The position numbers and the translations under genes were made by a program. From Streptomyces altiplanensis (lineage in GTDB: Bacteria; Actinomycetota; Actinomycetes; Streptomycetales; Streptomycetaceae), in NCBI GenBank assembly GCA_003719395.1, contig RHMC01000043.1:1-48190 (forward strand): DNA of 48,190 nucleotides, read 5' to 3'. Of this stretch, positions 1 through 8,511 are shown in pieces. The notes under the pieces were generated by a model. It searched no databases. It had not been told where the DNA came from and saw only the letters and a list, made by a program, of their open reading frames with translations. How positions within the stretch are numbered: position 1 is the first letter of the stretch; each line of letters starts with the position of its first letter.

Positions 1-1389
1 CCCCCGTCCGGCCCCCGCAAGTTCCTCGGACGGCTCCCATTCCCCGAACGTACGTTCGTGGCGGATGCCCTGCGCACCGAGACCGTCGGCGGCGTACTGC
101 TCCTCGTAGCCGCGATAGCCGCGCTGATATGGGCGAACACCGGGCTCAGCGACAGCTACGCGTCGATACGCAACTTCCACCTGGGGCCCGCCTCGCTCGG
201 CCTCGACCTCTCCGTCCAGCACTGGGCGGCCGACGGTCTGCTCGCCGTCTTCTTCTTCGTCGCGGGCATCGAGCTGAAGCGCGAGCTGGTCGCCGGTGAA
301 CTGCGCGACCCCAAGGCCGCCGCGCTGCCCGTCATAGCCGCCCTCAGCGGCATGGTGATGCCGGCCCTGGTGTACGTCCTGGTCAACGTCCTCGGGGACG
401 GGTCCCTGGGCGGCTGGGCCGTCCCGACCGCCACCGACATCGCCTTCGCGCTCGCCGTCCTCGCGGTGATCGGCACCTCGCTGCCGTCCGCGCTGCGCGC
501 CTTCCTGCTCACCCTCGCCGTCGTCGACGACCTGTTCGCGATTCTGATCATCGCGGTCTTCTTCACCAGCGACCTCGACTTCCTCGCGCTCGGCGGCGCG
601 GTCGTGGGTCTCGCCGTGTTCTGGCTGCTGCTGCGGGGGGGCGTGCGCGGCTGGTACATCTACGTACCGCTCGCCCTGGTGATCTGGGGCCTGATGTACA
701 ACAGCGGCGTACACGCCACCATCGCCGGTGTCGCGATGGGCCTGATGCTGCGCTGCACCCGGAACGAGAACGAGGCGCACTCCCCCGGTGAGCGCATCGA
801 GCACCTCGTGCGTCCCCTTTCGGCGGGGATCGCCGTGCCGCTGTTCGCCCTCTTCTCCGCCGGTGTCTCCATCTCCGGCGAGGCGGCCGGCGACGTGTTC
901 ACCCGGCCCGAGACCCTCGGCGTCGTCCTCGGCCTGGTGGTCGGCAAGGCCGTCGGCATCTTCGGCGGCACCTGGCTGGCGGCCCGCTTCACCAAGGCCG
1001 AACTCAACGACGACCTGGTCTGGCCCGACGTCTTCGCCGTCGCCTCGCTGGCCGGTATCGGCTTCACCGTCTCGCTGCTCATCGGCGAACTCGCCTTCAC
1101 CGGAAACGCCGCGCTGACCGACCAGGTCAAGGCCTCCGTGCTCATCGGGTCGCTGATCGCTGCCGTGTTTTCCGGGATCCTGCTCAAGCTTCGGGTGCGC
1201 AAGTACCGCGCGATGGTCGAGGACGAGGAGCGCGACGACGACCACGACGGCATCCCGGACATCTACGAGCTCGACCAGCCCGAGTACCACCTGCGGATGG
1301 CCGCGATCTACGAGGAGAAGGCCGCGGCCCACCGCAAGCTCGCGGAACTCGCGGGGGCATCCGGCAACAAGGGCGACGGTCCGGCATGA
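1..1389 (+). CDS. nhaA: Na+/H+ antiporter NhaA (5' end outside the window)
   Basis: The reading frame is open from base 1, so the true start lies upstream of the window. The GTG at 58 is internal: the codons before it encode a normal-looking lead (KFLGRL...FPERTF). NhaA exchanges Na+ for protons across the cytoplasmic membrane. Visible family hallmarks are the amphipathic start ADALRTETVGG, the motif GIELKRELVAGEL, PTATDIAFALAVLAV, and the paired aspartates of VVDDLFAILII that bind Na+/H+. About eleven hydrophobic helices follow one another up to codon ~380. The protein ends in a charged cytoplasmic tail of about 55 residues, which contains an aspartate-rich DDDHDGIPD loop not found in the E. 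coli protein. It lies 49 bp upstream of the holin-like gene on the same strand. Confidence 0.95.
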   Translation, partial: PPSGPRKFLGRLPFPERTFVADALRTETVGGVLLLVAAIAALIWANTGLSDSYASIRNFHLGPASLGLDLSVQHWAADGLLAVFFFVAGIELKRELVAGELRDPKAAALPVIAALSGMVMPALVYVLVNVLGDGSLGGWAVPTATDIAFALAVLAVIGTSLPSALRAFLLTLAVVDDLFAILIIAVFFTSDLDFLALGGAVVGLAVFWLLLRGGVRGWYIYVPLALVIWGLMYNSGVHATIAGVAMGLMLRCTRNENEAHSPGERIEHLVRPLSAGIAVPLFALFSAGVSISGEAAGDVFTRPETLGVVLGLVVGKAVGIFGGTWLAARFTKAELNDDLVWPDVFAVASLAGIGFTVSLLIGELAFTGNAALTDQVKASVLIGSLIAAVFSGILLKLRVRKYRAMVEDEERDDDHDGIPDIYELDQPEYHLRMAAIYEEKAAAHRKLAELAGASGNKGDGPA

Positions 1390-1438
1390 TCTGACATCAG
1401 ATCCATCGAAACAGCAGACGTAGAAGAGGGAGAGAGCG

Positions 1439-1933
1439 ATGAGTGACCCCGCCCGCACCGCTGACAGCGTCCGCACCGCTGACACCGTCCGCACCGCTGA
1501 CACCGTCGACCGCAGCCTCGGTCAGTTGGTCGCCTCGGCGACCGCCGAGATGTCCGCGCTCGTGCACGACGAGATCGCGCTGGCCAAGGCCGAGCTGCGG
1601 CAGGACGTCAAGCGCGTCGGTATCGGCGGCAGCGCCATCGGTGTCGCGGGGGTGTTCGCGCTCTTCTCCCTGCCGGTGCTGAGCTTCGCCGCGGCGTACG
1701 GCATCCACAACCTGGGGCTGGGTCTCGCCTGGTCCTTCCTGATCGTCGGCGGCGCGTTCCTGCTGCTGGCGGGTCTGCTGGCGCTGATCGCCGTGTCGAA
1801 GTTCAAGAAGGTCAAGCCGCCGGAGAAGAGCATCGCCTCGGCCAAGCAGACGGCGGCCGTGCTCCAGGGTGCCAAGCCTCATCCCCGCCAGGTCGGTGAC
1901 AAGGCAGTGGCTGTGGCACGCTCGTCCACATGA
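1439..1933 (+). CDS. Phage-holin-family / DUF1469-type membrane protein
   Basis: A 164-residue protein with the build of the actinobacterial 'phage holin family' (holin superfamily III/YqjE-like). It has a soluble N-terminus with the motif LVASATAEMSALVHDEIALAKAEL, followed by two membrane helices (about residues 62-85 and 92-120) and a basic tail. The true role of this family is unknown and the holin name is only by similarity. The ATG at 1439 follows an AGAGGGAGAG ribosome site. Its stop overlaps the start of the hydrolase gene (ATGA at 1930-1933), suggesting translational coupling. The order holin-like then epoxide-hydrolase-like gene matches Rv3669-Rv3670 of M. tuberculosis. The first 22 residues contain a triplicated RTADTV unit. 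Confidence 0.85.
   Translation: MSDPARTADSVRTADTVRTADTVDRSLGQLVASATAEMSALVHDEIALAKAELRQDVKRVGIGGSAIGVAGVFALFSLPVLSFAAAYGIHNLGLGLAWSFLIVGGAFLLLAGLLALIAVSKFKKVKPPEKSIASAKQTAAVLQGAKPHPRQVGDKAVAVARSST
1454..1507 (+). repeat. 18-bp in-frame tandem repeat, three copies
   Basis: Three adjacent copies of CGCACCGCTGACACCGTC (first copy with one change, AGCGTC) encode RTADSV-RTADTV-RTADTV at the N-terminus of the holin-like protein. The unit length is a multiple of three, so copy-number change would keep the frame. Confidence 0.9.
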
Positions 1934-2892
1934 CGGCCCCTGATTCCGACTCCGGCGCTCCTGCGCCCGTGCCCGCACCGACACCCGCTTCTGTCGTACG
2001 TCCCGACGGCCCGTGGACCCATCGCGAGGTCGCGGCCAACGGCGCGCGCTTCCACATCGCGGAGGCCGGGGACGGCCCGCTGGTGCTGCTGCTGCACGGC
2101 TTTCCGCAGTTCTGGTGGACGTGGCGGCACCAGCTGACCGCGCTCGCCGACGCCGGGTTCCGGGCCGTCGCGATGGACCTGCGGGGCGTGGGCGGCAGCG
2201 ACCGTACGCCGCGGGGTTACGACCCGGCGAACCTCGCGCTCGACATCACCGGCGTGGTGCGTTCGCTCGGCGAGCCGGACGCGGCGCTCGTCGGGCACGG
2301 CCTCGGCGGGTACCTGGCGTGGACGGCGGCCGTGATGCGGCCCAAGCTGGTGCGCCGGCTCGTGGTCTCCTCGATGCCGCACCCGCGCCGCTGGCGCTCG
2401 GCGATGCTCTCCGACATGTCCCAGGCACGGGCCGGATCGTACGTCTGGGGATTCCAGCGCCCGTGGCTGCCCGAGCGTCAGCTGGTCGCGGACGACGCGG
2501 CGTTGGTGGGGCGGCTGATCCGCGACTGGTCGGGTCCGCGGCTGCTGAACGACGAGGACGTCGACGTGTACCGGCGGGCGATGTCGATCCCGTCGACGGC
2601 GCACTGCTCGATCGAGCCGTACCGGTGGTTGGTGCGGTCGATGGCACGGCCGGACGGCATCCAGTTCAACCGGCGCATGAAACGGCCGGTGCAGGTGCCG
2701 ACGCTGCATCTGCACGGCTCGCTGGACCCGGTGATGCGCACGCGCAGCGCGGCGGGTTCCGGCGAGTACGTCGAAGCCCCGTACCGGTGGCGGCTGTTCG
2801 ACGGACTCGGGCACTTCCCGCACGAGGAGGACCCGGTGGCTTTCTCGACCGAGCTGGTCAACTGGCTGAAGGATCCCGAGCCGGACCGCTGA
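1930..2892 (+). CDS. Alpha/beta hydrolase, EphE/epoxide-hydrolase-like, nucleophile replaced
   Basis: A 320-residue alpha/beta-hydrolase-fold protein. The oxyanion-hole HGFPQFWWTW (residues 56-65) and MDLRGVGGSDR (82-92) are typical of the epoxide hydrolase branch, and GLGHFPHEEDP near the C-terminus carries the catalytic His. The position is that of ephE (Rv3670) in mycobacteria. The nucleophile elbow reads V-G-H-G-L-G-G (residues 121-127), so the residue that is Asp in epoxide hydrolases (or Ser in esterases) is Gly124 here. As written, the protein should lack the usual nucleophile; it may be a non-catalytic homologue or carry a sequence error. The start overlaps the preceding stop. Substrate unknown. 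Confidence 0.85.
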   Translation: MTAPDSDSGAPAPVPAPTPASVVRPDGPWTHREVAANGARFHIAEAGDGPLVLLLHGFPQFWWTWRHQLTALADAGFRAVAMDLRGVGGSDRTPRGYDPANLALDITGVVRSLGEPDAALVGHGLGGYLAWTAAVMRPKLVRRLVVSSMPHPRRWRSAMLSDMSQARAGSYVWGFQRPWLPERQLVADDAALVGRLIRDWSGPRLLNDEDVDVYRRAMSIPSTAHCSIEPYRWLVRSMARPDGIQFNRRMKRPVQVPTLHLHGSLDPVMRTRSAAGSGEYVEAPYRWRLFDGLGHFPHEEDPVAFSTELVNWLKDPEPDR

Positions 2893-2928
2893 CCGACCGC
2901 CGGGCCACCGGAACGCTTGTCCTACGAA

Positions 2929-2962
2929 CAGCCAATTGCCTGACGCATAGGCCAATTGGCTG
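2929..2962. promoter_or_regulatory. Inverted repeat with CCAATTG core (candidate operator)
   Basis: CAGCCAATTG (2929-2938) and CAATTGGCTG (2953-2962) form a perfect 10-bp inverted repeat with a 14-nt spacer, between the hydrolase stop and the small gene at 2984. The 12-mer CAGCCAATTGCC at 2929 recurs exactly at 7674-7685, upstream of nth. The AT-rich core stands out in this GC-rich sequence. It could be an operator or a weak terminator. Confidence 0.4.
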
Positions 2963-2983
2963 CCCCCGGCGCGATTACGGACC

Positions 2984-3202
2984 ATGGGGCACGGGCACAC
3001 GTCGGGTATGGGCTGGACGCACGACTACGGTGACGCAGCACGCAATCGCCGCTCGGCCACCGCGCTGAGCACCCAGGAAAGGGGCGGTCCGCAGGACCAG
3101 AGCCACGGCCACGGCCCGCCTTCCCGCACGATCGGGATTCCCCGCATTCTCCGCCGCCGGGCCCGCTGGGTCTCGGCGCGGTTGCGTCATCCCCGCGACT
3201 GA
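2984..3202 (+). CDS. Small basic protein of unknown function
   Basis: A 72-codon frame beginning ATG at 2984 (a second ATG at 3008 would give MGWTHDYGDAARNRR... and 64 residues). The product is His/Gly-rich at the start and ends in an arginine-rich IPRILRRRARWVSARLRH helix that could bind nucleic acid or membrane. Reading frame and base use look protein-like and it sits between convergent genes with no alternative. No family is recognised with certainty. It lies just downstream of the CCAATTG inverted repeat. Confidence 0.5.
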   Translation: MGHGHTSGMGWTHDYGDAARNRRSATALSTQERGGPQDQSHGHGPPSRTIGIPRILRRRARWVSARLRHPRD

Positions 3203-3259
3203 CGCGACGTACGCGACGTAAAACAACCGGCACACCTGACGCGGCCGAAACCGCTGGAG

Positions 3260-4630
3260 CTACCGTGCCCCGGACTTGAGATAGGCGAGTCCGGGGTGCG
3301 CGCTCCGGTAGCCGTCGAGCAGCCTTCGCGCCACCGTGACCGAGTCGACGAGCGGATGCAGGGCGAACGCCTTCACCGCCGCCCGTGCCGATCCGCTCTC
3401 CCCCGCCTGGAGTACGCAGCGCTCCACCGCCTTGACCGCGGCCACCAGGCCCGCCTCGTGGCCGGTCAGCGGTGATACGGCGAGGGGGTGGGCGCCGGCC
3501 GCGTCGACCCGGCACGGGACTTCGACGACGGCCGCGTCGTCGAGCAGCGGCAGCGTGCCCCGGCTGCGGACATTGAGGATGAGTGTGGCGCGTTCGTCGC
3601 GGGCGATGGCCCGCATCAGCGCGAGCGCGACGTATTCGTACCCACCGGACTCCAGGTCGTCGGCGGCGCGCTCGCCCGCGCCCGCCGCCTCCCGGTTCTC
3701 CGCCATGTACGTGGCTTCGCGCTCGGCGCGGGTACGGTCCCACGCGGCCAGGGCGCCCGACGCCGACGTGCGGTCCGCCATGTCGTCGTAGAAGCGTGCC
3801 TGCTGGTCGCGCAGGAACGCGCCGCGGGTCTGCTTCGCCTCGCGGTAGGCGGTGACCGTCTCGCGGTTGAAGTAGTAGTAGTGCAGGTATTCGTTGGGGA
3901 CGGAGCCGAGCGAGCGCAGCCACTCGGCTCCGAAGAGCCTGCCCTCCTCGAAGGAGGTCAGGGCGCGCTCGTCGTCGAACAGGGCCGGGAGCAGGTTCCG
4001 GCCGGGCTCGTCGTCGGCGTACACCCCGCGCAGCCAGCCGAGGTGGTTGAGACCGGTGTAGTCGAGCCGCGCCCGCGCCGGGTCGGCGACGCCGAGCGCG
4101 CGGGCGACGCGGCGCCCGAGGCCCACGGGCGAGTCGCAGATGCCGATGACGCGCTCGCCGAGATGGCGGGACATGGCCTCGGTGACGAGGCCGGCGGGGT
4201 TGGTGAAGTTGATGACCCACGCGTCGGGGGCGAGCCGCGCCACGCGCCGCGCGATGTCGACGGCCACCGGGACCGTACGCAGTCCGTAGGCGATGCCGCC
4301 CGCGCCGACCGTCTCCTGGCCCAGGACGCCCTCGGCGAGAGCCACGCGCTCGTCGGCGGCCCTGCCCTCCAGGCCGCCGACCCGGATGGCGGAGAAGACG
4401 AAGTCGGCGCCGCGCAGGGCGTCGTCGAGGTCGGTGGTGACGGATACGGCCGGCGCGTCCGGGACACCGGCGGCCTGGTCGGCGAGGACGTGGGCGACGG
4501 CGGCCAGGCGGGCGCGGTCCAGGTCGTGGAGGGCGACGTGGGTGACACGGCCCTCGGCGCGGTCGCGCAGGAGCGCTCCGTACACGAGGGGGACGCGGAA
4601 GCCGCCGCCGCCGAGGATCGTCAGACGCAT
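3260..4630 (-). CDS. Glycoside hydrolase family 4 (6-phospho-beta-glucosidase type)
   Basis: A 456-residue NAD- and metal-dependent GH4 enzyme, which hydrolyses phosphorylated or plain glycosides by an oxidation-elimination mechanism. The Rossmann motif MRLTILGGGGFRVPLVY is at the very N-terminus, INFTNPAGLVTEA follows, and the metal ligands are the Cys of GICDSP and the His of LNHLGW. The frame is open upstream, but ATG at 4630 places the Rossmann strand at residue 2 as in the family and avoids overlap with marP (stop 4659). It follows marP by 28 bp and could be read from the same transcript, although no functional link is evident. Confidence 0.9.
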   Translation of the reverse strand: MRLTILGGGGFRVPLVYGALLRDRAEGRVTHVALHDLDRARLAAVAHVLADQAAGVPDAPAVSVTTDLDDALRGADFVFSAIRVGGLEGRAADERVALAEGVLGQETVGAGGIAYGLRTVPVAVDIARRVARLAPDAWVINFTNPAGLVTEAMSRHLGERVIGICDSPVGLGRRVARALGVADPARARLDYTGLNHLGWLRGVYADDEPGRNLLPALFDDERALTSFEEGRLFGAEWLRSLGSVPNEYLHYYYFNRETVTAYREAKQTRGAFLRDQQARFYDDMADRTSASGALAAWDRTRAEREATYMAENREAAGAGERAADDLESGGYEYVALALMRAIARDERATLILNVRSRGTLPLLDDAAVVEVPCRVDAAGAHPLAVSPLTGHEAGLVAAVKAVERCVLQAGESGSARAAVKAFALHPLVDSVTVARRLLDGYRSAHPGLAYLKSGAR

Positions 4631-4658
4631 GTGAGGGTGAACCGGCCTCTCGGAATCG

Positions 4659-5864
4659 TCAGAGCGCGCATCCCTGACTGTCGACCTGCTGGTTGGCGGC
4701 GCTGCCGAGGCGGATGTCCTCACGGACCTCGTCGGCCGTCAGGGCGTACCCCGTGTCGGCGTCGTCGAGGGACTTGGCGAAGACGACGCCGTAGACCTTG
4801 CCGTCGGGCGTCAGCAGCGGGCCGCCCGAGTTGCCCTGGCGGACGGTCGCGAAGAGCGAGTAGACGTCGCGCCGGACCGTGCCGTGGTGGTAGATGTCCG
4901 GGCCGTCGGCGTTGATCCGGCCGCGGACGCGGGCGGAGCGGACGTCGTAGGCGCCGTTCTCCGGGAAGCCCGCGACGATCGCGCTGTCACCGCTGCGCGC
5001 GTCGTCGTCGGGGCCCGTGAACTCCAGCGCCGGGGCATCGAGGTTCGGAACGTCCAGTACGGCGATGTCGCGCTCCCAGTCGTAGAGCACCACCGTGGCG
5101 TCGTACCGGCGGCCTTCTCCGCCTATCTGCACGGTCGGCTCGTCGACGCCTCCCACGACGTGGGCGTTCGTCATGACGCGGCGGTCGTCGAAGACGAAGC
5201 CGGTGCCTTCGAGGACCTTGCCGCAGCTCGGGGCCGTACCCACGACCTTGACGATGGACTTCTTCGCACGGGCGGCGACGGGGCTTCCCGCGAGCGCCGG
5301 GTCCGGGGCCTCGACCTCGGTGATGGGCTCGTTGGAGAAGGGGCTGAAGACCTGGGGGAAGCCGTTCTGCGCGAGGACCGACCTGAAGTCCGTGAACCAC
5401 ATGTTCGCTTGATCGGGCATCACGCGCGAGACGCCGAGGAGCACCTTGGAGTTACGGACCTCCTTGCCCAGCGTGGGGAGCGAGGTCTGCGCGAGCATGG
5501 AACCGATCAGCCAGGCGACCAGGAGCATCGCGACGACGTTGACCAGCGCGCCGCCCGAGGCGTCCAGGACGCGCGCGGGCGACCAGGTGATGTATCTGCG
5601 GAGCTTGTTGCCGAGATGGGTGGTGAAGGCCTGGCCCACCGAGGCGAAGACGATCACGATGACGACCGCGACGACGGCGGCCGCCGAGCTGACTTCCGAT
5701 CCGTCGGTCAGCTGGTCCCACGCGAGGGGCAGCAGGTAGACCGCGACGAGGCCACCGCCGAGGAAGCCGATCACCGACAGAATGCCGACGACGAATCCCT
5801 GCCGGTACCCGACGATCGCGAACCACACCGCCGCGACCAGCAACAAGATGTCCAGGACGTTCAC
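4659..5864 (-). CDS. marP: Periplasmic-type serine protease MarP (CvpA + trypsin-like)
   Basis: A 401-residue acid-resistance protease homologue (Rv3671c in M. tuberculosis). The N-terminal ~150 residues form four membrane helices of the CvpA/colicin V production type. After a linker comes a chymotrypsin-like domain with catalytic His in MTNAHVVGG, Asp in WERDIAVLDV and Ser in RQGNSGGPLL. The family acts outside the membrane, where it processes cell-wall enzymes under acid stress (known from mycobacteria). The gene lies 12 bp after the NUDIX gene and in the same order after nth as in mycobacteria, consistent with an nth-NUDIX-marP operon. Confidence 0.92.
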   Translation of the reverse strand: MNVLDILLLVAAVWFAIVGYRQGFVVGILSVIGFLGGGLVAVYLLPLAWDQLTDGSEVSSAAAVVAVVIVIVFASVGQAFTTHLGNKLRRYITWSPARVLDASGGALVNVVAMLLVAWLIGSMLAQTSLPTLGKEVRNSKVLLGVSRVMPDQANMWFTDFRSVLAQNGFPQVFSPFSNEPITEVEAPDPALAGSPVAARAKKSIVKVVGTAPSCGKVLEGTGFVFDDRRVMTNAHVVGGVDEPTVQIGGEGRRYDATVVLYDWERDIAVLDVPNLDAPALEFTGPDDDARSGDSAIVAGFPENGAYDVRSARVRGRINADGPDIYHHGTVRRDVYSLFATVRQGNSGGPLLTPDGKVYGVVFAKSLDDADTGYALTADEVREDIRLGSAANQQVDSQGCAL

Positions 5865-5876
5865 ATGGCCACCCTG

Positions 5877-6635
5877 TCACGCGTGCCAGTCGAGCGGGAC
5901 CTGCCGGGAGCGGTCCCAGGGACGCTCCCAGCCCGCGTAGTGAAGGATCCTGTCGATCACACCCGCGGTGAAACCCCAGACCAGCGCCGGTCCGACCAGG
6001 AACGCCGGACCGCTGTGACCGCGCGGGTGCACACTCGTCACGCGGTTGGCCGGATCCGTGAGATCCGCCACGGAGACCGTGAACACGCTCGCGGTCTCGG
6101 CGGGATCGACGGCGCCGACCGGGCTCGGCTCGCGCCACCAGCCGAGGACGGGCGTCACGACGAAGTCGCTGACGGGGATGTAGAGGCGGGGCAGTACGCC
6201 GAAGATCTGGACGCCCGAGGGGTCGAGTCCGGTTTCCTCTTCGGCCTCGCGGAGCGCGGCGCGCAGCGGGCCTGTCGATTCCGGATCGCCGTCGGCGGGG
6301 TCGAGGGCGCCGCCGGGGAAGCTCAGCTGTCCCGCGTGCGAGCGCAGGCTGCCCGCCCGCTCCATGAGCAGCAGCTCGGGGCCCTTCTCGCCCTCGCCGA
6401 AGAGGATCAGCACGGCCGACTGGCGCCCGGCGCCGCTCTCGGGCGGCAGAAAGCGGCTGAGCTGCTCGGGGCGCACGGACCGGGCGGCCTCGGCCACCGG
6501 ACCGAGCCATCCGGGCAGCCCGGTGCTCGTCACGGCGACCTCGGGCAGGCCGCCCGCCTCCACGGTCCCGGCCGTCCCGGCCGCCCCGCTGTCGTACGTC
6601 TCGCTCCTACGCGCCATGGGCACCCCCGTCGTCAC
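5877..6635 (-). CDS. NUDIX hydrolase, CoA pyrophosphatase (NudL) type
   Basis: A 252-residue NUDIX protein with the hydrolase core LSFPGGALDP...REAEEETGLDP, where the REAEEETG part supplies the metal-binding glutamates. PGG followed by a long insert before the Nudix helix fits CoA pyrophosphatases, which split CoA into 4'-phosphopantetheine and 3',5'-ADP. GTG/ATG choices are 6635 (MTTGVPMARR) or 6617 (MARR); the longer one is taken. It sits between nth (47 bp upstream) and marP (12 bp downstream) on the same strand and matches Rv3672c in position. Confidence 0.88.
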   Translation of the reverse strand: MTTGVPMARRSETYDSGAAGTAGTVEAGGLPEVAVTSTGLPGWLGPVAEAARSVRPEQLSRFLPPESGAGRQSAVLILFGEGEKGPELLLMERAGSLRSHAGQLSFPGGALDPADGDPESTGPLRAALREAEEETGLDPSGVQIFGVLPRLYIPVSDFVVTPVLGWWREPSPVGAVDPAETASVFTVSVADLTDPANRVTSVHPRGHSGPAFLVGPALVWGFTAGVIDRILHYAGWERPWDRSRQVPLDWHA

Positions 6636-6681
6636 AACGCCCGAAGCGGGCCTGTTCGTTCCGCGCCATCCCGCACACCTG

Positions 6682-7632
6682 TCACTCGGCGGCCCCCAGC
6701 GGGGGCGCCGGCTCTCCCGGGAAGCCCGGCGGGGGCTTCAGCCGCTGCCCGGGGTGGCCGCCCATCTCGTACTTGAGGAGCTTCTTCGCCTTCTCCGGGT
6801 CCGTCTCGCCCTCGCCGTAGGACGGGCACAGGGGCGCGATCGGGCAGGCGCCGCAGGCCGGCTTGCGGGAGTGGCAGACACGGCGGCCGTGGAAGATGAT
6901 CCGGTGCGAGAGCATCGTCCACTCGCTCTTCGGGAAGATCGCGGCGATGTCCGCCTCGACCTTCTCCGGGTCCTCGTGCTCAGTCCACTTCCAGCGGCGC
7001 ACAAGCCGTCCGAAGTGGGTGTCGACCGTGATTCCCGGGACGCCGAACGCATTGCCCAGCACGACATTGGCGGTCTTGCGGCCGACGCCCGGCAGCGTGA
7101 CCAGGTCCTCCAGACGGCCGGGGACCTCGCTGCCGAAGTTGTCCCGCAGGGCCGCGGACAGGCCGAGCAGGGAACGGGCCTTGGCGCGGAAGAAACCCGT
7201 CGGCCGGATGATCTGCTCCAGCTCCTCGGGGACCGCGGCCGCCATGTCCTCGGGCGTCGGGTACTTGGCGAAGAGGGCCGGGGTGGTCTGGTTGACCCGC
7301 AGGTCGGTGGTCTGGGCGGAGAGGACCGTGGCGACCAGCAGCTCGAACGGGTTCTCGAAGTCCAGCTCGGGATGGGCGTACGGATAGACCTCGGCCAGCT
7401 CGCGGTTGATCCGGCGGGCACGGCGGACCATGGCCAGGCGCGACTCCGGCCCGGCGGCCTTCACGGGCTTCACAGCCTTCACGGGCTTGGCAGCTTTGAC
7501 AGGCTTGGGCGTTTCGTCCTCTTTTTTGGCTTTTCTGGGCTGGGCCGGAACTTGTTCGCCCACAGCGGAATTATGGGCTTCGGTCACCTGTCCGGCCCCC
7601 TTGGCCTGCACTCTCACCGGCGATTTGGACAC
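6682..7632 (-). CDS. nth: Endonuclease III
   Basis: A bifunctional DNA glycosylase/AP-lyase that removes oxidised pyrimidines. The core shows [15 protein letters not shown], the helix-hairpin-helix [14 protein letters not shown] with the catalytic Lys, and VDTHFGRL with the catalytic Asp. It ends with a four-cysteine [4Fe-4S] loop, C-x6-C-x2-C-x5-C ([17 protein letters not shown]). The N-terminal ~65 residues are a low-complexity Lys/Pro/Ala extension with [18 protein letters not shown] repeats, so the true start could be later than the GTG at 7632. It is the first gene of the likely nth-NUDIX-marP operon and is divergent from crp, 183 bp away. Confidence 0.95.
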   Translation of the reverse strand: MSKSPVRVQAKGAGQVTEAHNSAVGEQVPAQPRKAKKEDETPKPVKAAKPVKAVKPVKAAGPESRLAMVRRARRINRELAEVYPYAHPELDFENPFELLVATVLSAQTTDLRVNQTTPALFAKYPTPEDMAAAVPEELEQIIRPTGFFRAKARSLLGLSAALRDNFGSEVPGRLEDLVTLPGVGRKTANVVLGNAFGVPGITVDTHFGRLVRRWKWTEHEDPEKVEADIAAIFPKSEWTMLSHRIIFHGRRVCHSRKPACGACPIAPLCPSYGEGETDPEKAKKLLKYEMGGHPGQRLKPPPGFPGEPAPPLGAAE

Positions 7633-7735
7633 CCGGCCAGCCTAAAGCCCGGCACTGACATCCGCCCCGGTCACAGCCAATTGCCAACCCAATCGGCCCC
7701 CTGCCGCACGGTCAGGCACGCCGGTACGTCAAACT

Positions 7736-7751
7736 TGTGATTGATCGCACT
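7736..7751. promoter_or_regulatory. Candidate Crp binding site in the nth-crp intergenic region
   Basis: TGTGA-TTGATC-GCACT keeps GTG and CAC eight bases apart, as in the TGTGA-N6-TCACA/GTG-N8-CAC pattern recognised by Crp proteins; eight of ten half-site bases match. It lies 65 bp upstream of the crp start and about 105 bp upstream of nth. Autoregulation is inferred. Confidence 0.5.
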
Positions 7752-7815
7752 AGTTTTACCGTCCGGCATCATGGTGACCACGGTTCCTGTGAGCAGGTCG
7801 ACAAGGAGAGAACTC

Positions 7816-8490
7816 GTGGACGACGTTCTGCGGCGCGCCCCGCTCTTCGCGGCGCTCGATGACGAGCAGGCCGCGGAGCTCCGCGCCTCGATGAGTGAGG
7901 TGACGCTCGCTCGCGGCGACGCCCTCTTTCATGAGGGCGACCCCGGCGACCGCCTGTACGTGGTGACCGAGGGCAAGGTGAAGCTGCACCGCACCTCCCC
8001 CGACGGCCGCGAGAACATGCTGGCCGTCCTCGGTCCCGGTGAGCTGATCGGTGAGCTGTCGCTCTTCGACCCGGGCCCACGCACTGCCACCGCGACCGCC
8101 CTGACGGAGGTCAAGCTGCTCGGCCTCGGCCACGGCGACCTCCAGCCCTGGCTGAACGCCCGCCCGGAGGTGGCCACGGCGCTCCTGCGCGCCGTCGCCC
8201 GCCGGCTGCGCAAGACCAACGACCAGATGTCGGACCTGGTCTTCTCCGACGTGCCGGGCCGTGTCGCCCGTGCGCTCCTCGACCTGTCGCGCCGCTTCGG
8301 CGTGCAGTCGGAGGAGGGCATCCACGTCGTGCACGACCTGACGCAGGAGGAGCTGGCCCAGCTGGTCGGCGCGTCCCGCGAGACGGTCAACAAGGCCCTC
8401 GCCGACTTCGCGGGCCGCGGCTGGCTCCGCCTGGAGGCACGGGCCGTGATCCTGCTGGACGTGGAGCGCCTGGCGAAGCGCTCGCGCTAG
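7816..8490 (+). CDS. crp: Cyclic-AMP receptor protein Crp
   Basis: A 224-residue Crp/Fnr regulator. The N-terminal cyclic-nucleotide beta-roll is residues ~8-115, with GDALFHEGDPGDRLYVVTEG and the cAMP pocket LGPGELIGELSLFDPGPRTAT. A C-terminal winged helix contains LTQEELAQLVGASRETVNKA (about residues 173-192). In Streptomyces Crp governs germination, development and antibiotic production. The start chosen is GTG 7816, preceded at 7 bp by AAGGAG (7803-7808), which gives the family length. An upstream TTG at 7741 would add 25 residues without support. Position matches Rv3676. Confidence 0.95.
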   Translation: MDDVLRRAPLFAALDDEQAAELRASMSEVTLARGDALFHEGDPGDRLYVVTEGKVKLHRTSPDGRENMLAVLGPGELIGELSLFDPGPRTATATALTEVKLLGLGHGDLQPWLNARPEVATALLRAVARRLRKTNDQMSDLVFSDVPGRVARALLDLSRRFGVQSEEGIHVVHDLTQEELAQLVGASRETVNKALADFAGRGWLRLEARAVILLDVERLAKRSR

Positions 8491-8511
8491 TACGAGCCCG
8501 TACGCGACTGC

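Noticed and set aside
1439..1933. Prophage holin
   Set aside because: No phage genes around it; the order matches the chromosomal Rv3669-Rv3670 block.
4884..6776. 630-codon plus-strand frame
   Set aside because: Antisense of marP and the NUDIX gene, with no family similarity and Arg/Asp/Gly-rich composition.
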